A DNA stretch of 64,000 bases from Blastomussa wellsi. Its lineage: Eukaryota; Cnidaria; Anthozoa; Scleractinia; Plerogyridae. The translations under genes and the position numbers were made by a program. Below are positions 12,627 to 21,475 of the stretch, one piece after another. Location: positions 3,132,828 through 3,196,827 of the forward strand of contig OX393573.1 of NCBI GenBank assembly GCA_947652115.1, given 5' to 3'. Within the stretch, counting starts at the first letter, position 1; every line of letters begins with the position of its first letter. A model generated the notes under the pieces. That model ran no database searches and was not told where the DNA came from. It worked only from the letters and a program-made list of their open reading frames with translations.

Positions 12627-13853
12627 ATGCCCGGGAGATGTGTTGTGGGAGGCCTCCTTAGAGAAAGGCATTGCTCTCCATGTAATACCGTTTTACGAAG
12701 ACTCGCGTCCAGAAGCGAAGAAAAGAAGGAAACGATGGGTAGACTTCGTGAAGCTAAAGCGCTCGAAGTGGGAGCCGTCGAAAAGCTCTGTCATTTGTTA
12801 TAGCCACTTCCAACCTTCAGATTTTGAACGGAGGTTTCATTCTCTTCCGGGACAACCCTTACAGTTCTCTAGATTAAACAAAGACGACTTTGGAGTCTGT
12901 GCTTATCCGACTATTCATATCGCCAGCGAAGTGGAAACAACTACAACCGAACGGTCTAAAAGAAAGGTGAGAATTTTTTAGTGAGAAACTGTGACTATTC
13001 GCGTCTTTCAGTTTAGTTTGACATTGATTTATTTCACAGCCGATGGTAGACAGTCTGATTAATACATGTCTCACTCTATGCTTATAGATTATCAAAGAGG
13101 CAATCGAGAGTTTTGCTGAAGAATCGTCCACTTCGACATGCTCGCCTTCGCCTTCAACAACCTCCCACGTGGCCGGGAAAGAACACACGGGAGATGGAAG
13201 TGATGAAAGCTTGATCCAGCAGGAAACTTCCGCTGTTGAAACAGGAGTCGTTGAATGTATGGAGGTTGACGAGACCATGGAATTGGAAAGTGTGACTACC
13301 GGTGAACCACTGAAGCTGCCTCGGACAGTAAATAGTAATCTGCAAGGAACTAAAGAAGAATTGAATGCTGCTGTCATCAAACTGAAAGAGATGACCCCTG
13401 CTCCAATGAATTCAATGGTGAAACAACCTAGGGAGGAGGCCATTGCAAAGAGGGCAAAGAGAATGTTCCCCCCACCAGCACACCAGGTAAATAATTTATT
13501 CACATGTCTTGAATAGACAACATCTTGTTTTACTGAAAGCTAACTTTAAAATTTATAAAAGCATCCCTGATGTGGGCCCTGTACATGTACATTTCTTTTT
13601 AGCATTTTATTTTTTAGCATATGTCTAGTACGTCTAGAACAATTTGCTTTTCAGTGCACATAATCAACTTACCAAGTAAAGAAAACAATTTTGTCATGTC
13701 AACCTCAATTTTTTTTCAGTACCTGATCCAAGTACCACCACAAGGGTGAATGAAGAGGGAACTACTAAAGCAAGGCGTCAACCTAAATGTCCTGTTTGTA
13801 AACATCCTATGAAGGGACACAAAAATATTGAATGTCCAAAGAACCGAAAATAG
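12627..13853 (+). pseudogene. THAP-domain protein with C-terminal zinc knuckle, frameshifted
   Basis: The ATG at 12627 gives MPGRCVVGG, the start of a THAP finger (C2CH DNA-binding domain). The frame is then lost, and the domain continues in the +1 frame as EKGIALHVIPFYED, RRKRWVDFVKLKR, VICYSHF and RLNKDDFGVC. A short deletion has removed the second zinc-ligand Cys region. Exon borders are 12966|gtgaga and ttatag|13088, then 13486|gtaaat. The second exon (133 codons) is acidic to mixed and unrecognised. A third exon from 13720 encodes CPVCKHPMKGHKNIECP, a zinc knuckle, and stops at 13853, but the obvious junction does not keep frame. It lies inside the TTAA element, and THAP domains are common in transposon-derived proteins. 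Confidence 0.8.
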
Positions 13854-14040
13854 TACTGTGTGTGTGATTTTTATGTGAAAACCAGGAAATGATTAAATTG
13901 ACACATTTCAGCCTTTGAATTTGTATGTTGGTAAATAATGTAAATGTATCTGATGGATCCAAAAGGAAGTGAAAATAGTAGTAAGGGTGTAGACTAATGC
14001 ACAGAAATTAAAACAGGGACATTTCAGTAGTCCAGTTTGG

Positions 14041-15207
14041 TTACAATACAATACAAACTTTATTGACACTCCCTAAGAGGGCTTTTCAGTGACAATTAAT
14101 AATTACAGTAATAAAAATGTTTAATATATAAAGCTAAAAATAATTACGAAAGTTACAACTAAGAAACTTTAAGAAAGTACGATAAAATGGGTGAGATAAA
14201 AAGAGATTAAAAACTAGGACCGAGGAGAAAGAAAAGCAGAAAATAATTTGGCCCTAAGTTTACGCTTAAAATTAGAAGAAGAATTACAAAGTTTAAGATC
14301 ATTGTCTAAACTGTTCCACAGGCTGACAGTACGATAATAAAAAGTTCTTTGTCCAGATTTAGTTTTGTATAATGGTTATGTGCAACAGTTGGGAGCTTCT
14401 GGTCGTGCGACCACTAACATTACCGCGCGTTAGAAACTTCGAAGAAAGGTAAGTAGGAGCGGATCCAGTCATACATTTAAAAGCAAGCACGGCGTCACGG
14501 AAGTATAACTGAGATTTAATAGGTAGCCAATGCAGTTCTTTCAGAAGCGGAGTAACGTGATCAAATTTTCTGGATCCACAAATAATCCGGGCTGCAAAGT
14601 TCTGGATCGCTTGGAGCTTGAGGAGGCTAGTGTCAGCAGCATTGGACCAGACGGAAGAACAATAAAACAACTTACTAAATACTAAAGTGTTAATTATAGT
14701 AATTAAAGACGATCTGTCAAATACGTGCTTAACACGATTAATCTGGGCCAAACTTGAGAAACAGGTGGAAACAGTTTTAACAATGTGCTCGTGGAAAGTT
14801 AGGTTCGAATCAAAGATCACACCTAGGTCTTTAAAGACGTGCTCCGGTGTCAGCTCTTTTCCTAAGAGGGAGAGACGGATATCGGGGAGGTTTAGTAGCC
14901 TTTGTCGACTTCCGTAAACAATGAGTTTGGTTTTATCAGGATTCAAAAGAGGACGATTATTGAAGCACCAGTTTCGAATATGTAAAAGATCGGCGTTTAA
15001 ATCGGTGACAGATTTAGCCCAGTCTTGAACTGGGAAAGAAATGTAAAGTTTTGTGTCGTCAACGTAACTTTCAGTAAAACAGGAAAGGGGGGCGAGTGGT
15101 AAGTCGTTTACATAAATACTGAACAACATGGGTCCAAGAATGCTTCCTTGAGGCACGCCTGATACAACGGGTAGAGGATCAGACAACTCAGAATTTAAGC
15201 GCACAAC
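14041..15207 (-). mobile_element. 5'-truncated non-LTR retrotransposon (reverse transcriptase end)
   Basis: The minus-strand frame begins within the RT domain at GVPQGSILGP, continues through SYVDDTKLY (the YVDD catalytic box), NPDKTKLIVYG and LGVIFDSNLTF, then the thumb and C-terminal region. A one-base frameshift near 14365 moves the last part (SLWNSLDND) to another frame. The 3' end near 14041 shows a TTGTATTGTATTG-type tail. The family resembles CR1/L2/Rex-like LINEs. It interrupts the spacer between the two convergent genes of the TTAA element. Confidence 0.85.
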
Positions 15208-15548
15208 TTACTCTGAGTTATCGCATGGCTATCTATCTTTCCATGTATCGGTATGAACATTCTATAGTTCTCTAACTCAGTAGAACTTCTATAATTATTA
15301 TTGTAACAATCAGTTTGAATTTGGAGAAGGGGAAAACCATATAATAGATGACTGCACTTTTAACATTGTATATCTGAGCGGATTTGCAAGAACAAGGCTC
15401 CTGGCTTACATGGAAGGGGGGCTTTCTGTCAACACTTGTTTGCTATCCACTGGTATGTGTCTGGCCTTTAGCCATCAATCCCTAGCCAGGGGGGAGGGGG
15501 TTCCTGTAGGTGTCTCGGGTTGTTGGGTCCATGTTATGGCAAATCTCC

Positions 15549-15736
15549 TTAAGCCTGGTTCACACTAGCGACATAGTGACATGGACATAACGAAATCGGC
15601 TTAATGTCATAATGTTCCTACTATGTCGTTATGTTGTTCACATTGGTGACATAAAACATAAGTGTAAGGACTTTTTTGCATTTGCGTGACCTTGTCGTTA
15701 TGTCTGCCTTATGTCACTAGTGTGAACCAGGCTTAA
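15549..15736. mobile_element. palindromic MITE, TTAAGCCTGGTTCACACT family
   Basis: Both ends carry TTAAGCCTGGTTCACACTAG in inverted orientation. The interior is dominated by words such as GACATA, CATAAC and TATGTC, so the whole unit is nearly self-complementary. It is related in design and end sequence to 29208-29676. Confidence 0.8.
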
Positions 15737-16199
15737 GATACTCAAGTTTAATAAATTATTTGGCTGACAAATGTTTGTTTCTTTTTCAAATAGTTATATT
15801 GTTGTAATAAGTAAGTCCAGTTCTGGTAATAAAACTACTTCAGTAAATGTATTGTGTCTAGTCCAAAATACTGTTTCCCTATAAAAAACCCATACAAATT
15901 TACAAATATTTAGTTCTAAAAAAGTTTTGATTGAATTGTAATTCTCAAGAAAATTACACAACTATTCATTCGTCCTCGTCTAGATCAAATCCTGTAAAAG
16001 ATTCATCATTTTGAACTGGAAATTCTTTCCTTATTGCTGTGTACGCACAGGCTGGCAGTGGTATCCGTCTGTTCCCAAGAAATCCATAAACAAGTCGGGA
16101 AAACTGTCTGTAGGCAATGCTTCGCAAGTAACTACAGCAAAATGAAATAGAAAAAACATGTCACATACTGTAACCTTTCAACAGGATGATACAAACCAA

Positions 16200-16420
16200 T
16201 ATTTTCTATACTCGATAAAAACTGATAAAAATCAGTTTGATAGTAAATATTTTTTGCATTTGATCTTTCAAGTTTTTACTAATGATCGATCAAAATTGAT
16301 AATCCAATCCCATATCGTGTGATTATCGATTATTTTAACTAATCGATTGATTGGTATTTAAAGAAAATTAATATTGATTTATCGATTAACTTTTGGATGA
16401 TCTATTTTGATCGATTTTTC
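16200..16420. repeat. ATCGAT-rich AT repeat
   Basis: This is a dense cluster of ATCGAT, GATCGATC and AATCGATT words in both orientations, able to form many small hairpins. It lies in the intron of the P2RX7-C gene. No coding potential. Confidence 0.5.
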
Positions 16421-16421
16421 A

Positions 16422-16591
16422 CTTGGGTGTGTTTGTTGTCCCATTACAGACCATGTGACATTTCCTAGAGAATTGCCCTTTTACCACCCAAAAGTAATTT
16501 ATTCAATTACTCGCAAGTATTTGAAAATTTGAAAGCATTCTTGAGGAGTATCATCACATGGTCTGTTATGGAGCAGCAAACTGCCCAAGTG
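16422..16591. mobile_element. MITE, CTTGGG(C/T)GTGTTTGTT family
   Basis: The left end CTTGGGTGTGTTTG is an imperfect inverted repeat of the right end GCAGCAAACTGCCCAAG. The unit carries paired ACCATGTGA and TCACATGGT. A second copy is at 34523-34685. Confidence 0.7.
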
Positions 16592-17391
16592 ATAAAAGTC
16601 TATCATTCAAGATTTCCATTTGGAGGTAAATGCAATTTTAAAAATAAAGTCAAATCACAGAAATATATAATTACTCTATTTGCTGCCTAAGATGCGCCCT
16701 TTCATGCTAACATGAAGTTTGTCAGCTTTTTGTTTACAGTGATCAAAACACGTGTAGTTTCACATTCCTCACCTTTCTTCAGTACCCGTTTGCTGGTATC
16801 TTTGCTTTGTTTTGGTCCGATACTTATCAGCTGCCATTCTCAGGCTCAAGACAGACAGGTTTGAATCCGGGGTGATCTGTGATGCATTTGATTGTTTTCT
16901 CCTCAGGAAGATCTTGGATCACCCACTCGCTGCTCATGGCTTCCTTGCACTCGTCTAATTCACTGCAACAGTAGCACTCACAAAGGTTTTGAAGGGCAAC
17001 TCGGCTGCAGTTCCCACAGGAACACCTAAAATAAAGGCAAAACAATTCAATTCTATTTCATATAGCTGTTTTTTTAGGCGGACGCAAATTCTTTGAAAGT
17101 TACAGCGACATCAGTTTTGTGCCATGACAACCACAACATGGAAACTACAACTCACCAAGAGTCAACATGTTCACTGCCATCCAATCGTTTGTGGAGCATT
17201 CGCTCTAGATCTTCTGATTTTTTAACTTCATCGTTGTAATTTTTGAACCACTCTTCGTCTGCCAAAGGTTCGTCGGCATAAGCCATTCCTTCTAGACTCT
17301 CTGTACTCGAAGTGTCACCTGGCGACTCGATCTCATCTTCCACCTCGATGTTGTAATCACGAATAAAAAAGACCTCAGAATCCTCTGAATC

Positions 17392-17690
17392 CAGGGTTCG
17401 TACTCTTTTGAGGTTTTGAAATTCCATGACTTTCCATGACCTTTTCCATGACTTAGCCAAGTTTTCCATAACCTAAATTTGAGCATTGTCTAGGAAACCA
17501 TCTTTCATTTTGGGTACGTTTTTACTATTTTCTTCACGAAAAAACCTAATTGATTTTGTACTTTTCGGATAACATAATTTTCCATGACTTTCCATTACCC
17601 ACACAAAAATTCCATGACTTTCCAGGCCTGGAAAATGAAATTCTAGAATTCCATGACTTTCCAGGTTTTCCATGACCTGTACGAACCCTG
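17392..17690. mobile_element. MITE inserted in the P2RX7-C coding exon
   Basis: The terminal inverted repeats CAGGGTTCGTAC and GTACGAACCCTG bound a body made of TTCCATGACTTTCCATGAC-like words. GAATC is duplicated on both sides (17387-17391 and 17691-17695). Diverged copies lie at 47037-47290 and 47456-47700. Confidence 0.9.
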
Positions 17691-17939
17691 GAATCATAGT
17701 GACATTCGGAACTTGTATCACTAGAAGACATTTCTTTGCGAGAGAATCAAACTTTGGGAATTGAAGGTGTTCAAAAAAGGAAGAACTAGTACGAAGTTTA
17801 CACACGTGCAAAAGCTAAATAGAAGCTTCTTCTTATGCCGTTCCCGCCGTTACGTCATCAAAGATCTTTGACCCAGGTCTCCATTTGCGCGGTCGCGGGA
17901 CACGAAGGTCCGACTTCAAACGCCTACAGAAGCGAGAGG

Positions 17940-18032
17940 ATTTTATCGATTGCGAAAATTTTTTCGCAGACATGCTCAGTACAACAAGGGAATTCATTTA
18001 CGGGAACAAAAAAATTTGGGGTTAGTTGCACT
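17940..18032 (-). repeat. right terminal inverted repeat
   Basis: This is the inverted partner of 12357-12450. It ends in GGGGTTAGTTGCACT, followed by TTAA and then ggtccctaatgag. That outer flank resembles the terminus of the neighbouring MITE. Confidence 0.8.
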
Positions 18033-18184
18033 TTAAGGTCCCTAATGAGTAAACAATACGTCCATTGGGAAATCCATTCTCATCCCATTTGGTACAATTT
18101 TATATGACAGCCAAATGCTAAGAAATTCTTTCTTTTTGTGAATCAGATTTATATCAATTAACCACAATCACAACTCAAACTTGC

Positions 18185-18295
18185 CTGGTGTTTTTCCATT
18201 TCGTAGTTTGCCTTCTGGTGCGAAAGACAAGTCTGTCAAATCATAATCAACACCATGGTTGACTAAACTTGTTAACTGAACTTCTGACTGGTTCT
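18185..18295 (-). CDS. putative BK linker exon with GC donor
   Basis: This minus-strand frame of 111 nt reads ENQSEVQLTSLV and later DYDLTDLSFAPEGKL. It lies between a ttaag acceptor and a CCAG|gcaagt donor, a classic GC-AG 5' splice site. Phase is 1 at both ends, and it joins in frame upstream with 18424-18492 and downstream with 8987-9169. It sits about 150 nt outside the right end of the TTAA transposon, so the intron that follows would contain that whole element. The assignment to the BK gene rests on phase and strand only. Confidence 0.4.
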
Positions 18296-18423
18296 CTTAA
18301 ATAAACAAATTAAAGCAATTCATAATGAAAGCAAAATAAAATAAAACAATGTCATGAATGTCTGCTAGTATTTCCCTTCAAACAGCTGATAAGCTGTTGA
18401 CGCCCGATCTAGTTCTCCCTGAC

Positions 18424-18492
18424 CATAGGACGCCTGCAAGGAATCATGGTATAGTCGACTGCTTGTAAGATGGACAGCATCGGGTGTGGAAC
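18424..18492 (-). CDS. putative exon upstream in the BK linker
   Basis: This is a 69-nt minus-strand frame (STPDAVHLTSSRLYHDSL) after a ttatttag acceptor, with a TATG|gtcagg donor. It is phase 1-1 and joins in frame to 18185-18295. If the donor is not used the frame runs on to a stop near 18365 (ending YQLFEGKY), so it could alternatively be a terminal exon of another gene. No domain is recognised. Confidence 0.35.
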
Positions 18493-18510
18493 CTAAATAA
18501 AGGCAGTTTT

Positions 18511-18565
18511 GGTCTGTCTGTCTGTCTGTCTCTCGGTCGGTCGGTCCGTCCGTCCGTCCGTCGGT
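18511..18565. repeat. tetranucleotide microsatellite (TCTG)n (TCGG)n (TCCG)n
   Basis: Three related tetramer blocks follow one another. Open frames across them are artefacts of the repeat. Confidence 0.9.
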
Positions 18566-19981
18566 GACTACAAATGCTAGATCCAAAAAAAATCTGCAAG
18601 ATTGTGCAAAAAATTGAAATGTTTTCCAAGTGAATGGCGCTTTAGTATTAACAGTGTCATTTTGACAGTTAATTTACATTTCTATAATACACAAAAATTG
18701 ATCAATATGCACCGTACCCAAATTTTACGTTGCCAATTTTCATTGTCAAAGAGCGAGAAAAGAGAAAAGCAGTTACTTTCCACGAGGTTTCGGTTTCTGT
18801 CTTCAGGCTTACCGTTTTGAAAATGACGGTTTTTGTCAGGCCTAAAATTAAAGACAGCTAATCAAAATACATAACCGCAGAGCTAGAAATTCGGCCATTG
18901 CTTTAATGGATTTGAAACCACAGTGTTTATTCATGTGCGTTTTAATTCACCCTTTTCAATGCAGGAATCAATCATGGGTTAGTTCTTGAGCATAACATTT
19001 ACCTATCAGGCGAGAAAAAATAACACTTTATTGGACACAGGAGGGCGATGATACGGAACAAAAAATAATGATAATAAAAGAAAAACAAAAATAAGAATTC
19101 TCGGCGGGAACACCCCAACTTAGCGCCTGGAGCGAGAAATTTAACTGTTCCGACCACATTGGCACGTATCGCCAGATGACTATTTACACTTCGAAAGCTG
19201 TGATCCTAAACCTAGCAAATACAAGACAACTTTGATATCATTTGTCATATTAATGTTAACTGGATGGTGCCGTCGCTAATGAGTCAAGATATTATACGCC
19301 AGAAATCGTTCAATTTCTCGCTCATTATTACCTTGCGATGTCCTATTGGGTCTAAATTTTTTTTGATTGACTTTTTTAACGTGCGACTTTAGATCACCCC
19401 CAGACACTGGAGCACGAAAAGCGATTTTTAAACGTGTTCAACGAACATAAATCATTCTATGATTAAATCGCTGAATTGAACCAACTCAACTACAGCTGGC
19501 TTCCATGGCAACACATATATGGCCGTCACAAATGCAGGCTGTGTTGAATTAATTTGAACTGTAGATGTTTTTAATGTCTGCCTCCAACGGCGACAATCTA
19601 ACAGCAAGTTATTGGCGGAAAACCATCATTGGCGCTTTTTGCGCCTCAGAGAAAACGAAATATTCCCCAAGGGGGCGAATTCGAACATCAGCTGGTAGTA
19701 AGAAATCGACAGATAGGCGTGGCTTATGGGGTTTGACGCGCGCGACAGCCGACATCTGCTGGGCGCATGGTAACACACGAAGCACAAAAAGCTTCAAATT
19801 TGTAATTGCTTCAAATTAGTTCTTAAGGAGAGCCAATGAGAGGACACTTACGCGAAACAACGCGCTAGGCTTAAGGCACACAAACACAAGCCTCGAAATC
19901 TACGGCTACTGGCAAAATTACGCGCCAAACGAGACCCATTCAAAGTGATTTGCGGCTGACAAATATGAGCGAACCGACGAA
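18566..19981. other. upstream region of the K2P gene
   Basis: No exon is supported. It should contain the promoter and 5' UTR of the plus-strand K2P gene that starts at 19982. No clear TATA box or other element can be assigned by eye. Confidence 0.4.
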
Positions 19982-21475
19982 ATGAAAACGCAGAACCTTC
20001 GTACGATTCTACTCACAATATGCTCTGTGTCGTATCTTTTGGTCGGCGCGGCGATTTTCAGTGCATTGGAATACGACGAAGACCAAGAAATGCGTAAAAA
20101 CATGACAATCCTCCACAACACGTTGAGAAAGAAATACAACATAAGTGAAGAGGATATCAAAAAATGGCTTCAATACCTCGACAGCAAAGCGAATATCGAT
20201 GCCGATCTGTACCAATGGAGCTTTGCAGGTTCAGTGTATTTCGCGACTACGGTCATTACCACGATAGGTAAGTTAAGGCGCGTTGGACGCGATAAAATTA
20301 GCTTGATTGAATGCGATATGCAAAGGCTCTACAGCAATTAATACTGCGGTAAACGGGAAGGAACTCTTGAAGTGAGCTTATCTCAAATATTACACACGGC
20401 ACCTGTAGAAGCACCCGTTGTTTTCCGACATGAAAGAGAACAGACAATTTCTTAAAAGCACTAAGTCGACCGCCTTCGAAAAAAATAACGGCAAATGAGT
20501 GAAAAACAAGACGGAGCTTAGCAGAACAAGTTTTAGTTGTAGCAAACCCGCGACGTCGCTTACACGTCTTAAAATACACTTCCTTAAACCATTTCCGTGC
20601 GCTAATGTTAGACTACGATACATCTAACCGGGGAATTTCCTCTTCAAATTTTGTTTGCCATAATAAACAAAAGCCCGCGCGAAATGTGTCGTGAACAGTA
20701 CAAGTCGCAGCAACACCTCCCACACTAAAACATTGTACTAGTACGCAACCACACAACAAATCCAATTCGCACTGACTTGAAACTTTTCTATTGTTTGCCA
20801 GGTTATGGACACACAGTTCCCAAGACAGACCGTGGAAAGATATTTTGTATGATTTACGCAGCAGTTGGGATTCCGCTCGCACTGACAATGTTTCAGTCGA
20901 TCGGCGAACGGTTGAACACTTTTCTAGCGCACATGTTTCGACGGGTCAAGAAAAAATTGGGAATGAAAAACACAGAGGTTTCAAACACGGCGAACATGGT
21001 AGTGCTCTTTGGCTTGCTGTCAATGGTTGTAACAGTTTGTTCCGGGGCGTTCATCTTCTCATACTACGAGAATTGGTCATATTTTCAGTCTCTATACTAT
21101 TGTTTTATTACTGTGACTACCATCGGTTTTGGCGACTATGTCGCTTTGCAGGACAGCCAAGATCAACGGTTCGACGACACGTATGTGGGAATATCTCTTC
21201 TCTTTATCTTTTTCGGTTTGACTATTGTAGGTTCGGTCATGAATCAGTTAGCATTAAGGTTACTAACTGCCAGCCAAACCAAAGAACCGGCAGAGCAACT
21301 TTCTGCCGAAGGACCGTGCATATGCGAGAAATGCTCTCGTCTGGGAACTTCAAGAGGTTCAATTATTTTTGATCGCTATTCAACCGATTATTCTACGACA
21401 CTGCTTAAAAACTTCGAGGAAGAGATCACATTCACAACGTACAAGGGCATTCATGGTAAGAGGGCCTCAATTTAA
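19982..21475 (+). CDS. two-pore-domain potassium channel, TASK-like
   Basis: Two exons (19982-20267 and 20802-21475) joined by a GT-AG intron encode 319 residues. The start MKTQNLRTILLTICS matches the MKRQNVRTL start of TASK channels. Order: M1 at about 8-30; an extracellular helical cap with Asn-glycosylation sequons (NMT, NIS); P1 loop with ITTIGYGH (filter about 95-99, with His after the filter as in pH-sensing TASK-1/3); M2 (ending near FQSIGERLNTF); M3; P2 loop TTIGFGDYVALQ (about 201-210); M4. A GYG/GFG filter pair is typical of K2P. Such channels carry background potassium current in the plasma membrane. A possible splice donor CATG|gtaagag at 21455 could extend the short cytosolic tail in another isoform. 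It is closest to KCNK3/9, but cnidarian orthology is not settled. Confidence 0.95.

Larger units (their letters stand above)
15966..17731 (-). pseudogene. P2RX7-C-domain protein, disrupted by a MITE and a frameshift
   Basis: Three minus-strand exons: 17156-17731, 16773-17025 and 15966-16131. The first starts MSSSDTSSE and encodes an acidic N-terminus. The second has CSCGNC, CECYCCSEL, CITDHPGF and VCL, the cysteine core of the P2X7 C-terminal (ballast) zinc domain. The third has AYRQFSRLVYGFLG and ends FDLDEDE. A 299-bp MITE (17392-17690) with a GAATC duplication splits exon 1. Near 16848 the frame breaks between VCLEPE and MAADKYRTK, consistent with loss of a 3n+2-nt piece. Splice phases otherwise match. 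There are no P2X channel segments. In invertebrates such stand-alone P2RX7-C proteins are numerous. This one lies within a TIR element. Confidence 0.85.
12357..18032. mobile_element. TTAA-flanked TIR transposon with THAP and P2RX7-C genes
   Basis: The left end at 12357 reads AGTGCAACTAACCCC and is preceded by TTAA (12353-12356). The right end at 18032 is the reverse complement and is followed by TTAA (18033-18036). The inverted repeats stay alignable for about 90 bp, including poly-T and GTTCC[CT]GTAAAT. Inside are two convergent genes, a THAP/zinc-knuckle protein (plus) and a P2RX7-C-domain protein (minus), plus a nested LINE end and at least three MITEs. TTAA duplications are known for the Kolobok and piggyBac superfamilies. 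No DDE transposase is visible, so this is a degraded or non-autonomous copy, or its mobility protein is one I do not recognise. Confidence 0.8.

Noticed and set aside
14687..14917. plus-strand frame of 76 codons
   Set aside because: Antisense of the LINE reverse transcriptase frame.
18444..18629. minus-strand frame with Arg/Thr/Asp repeats
   Set aside because: Created by the TCTG/TCGG/TCCG microsatellite.
20390..20888. minus-strand frames in the K2P intron and exon 2
   Set aside because: Intronic or antisense to the K2P coding exon, with no family match.
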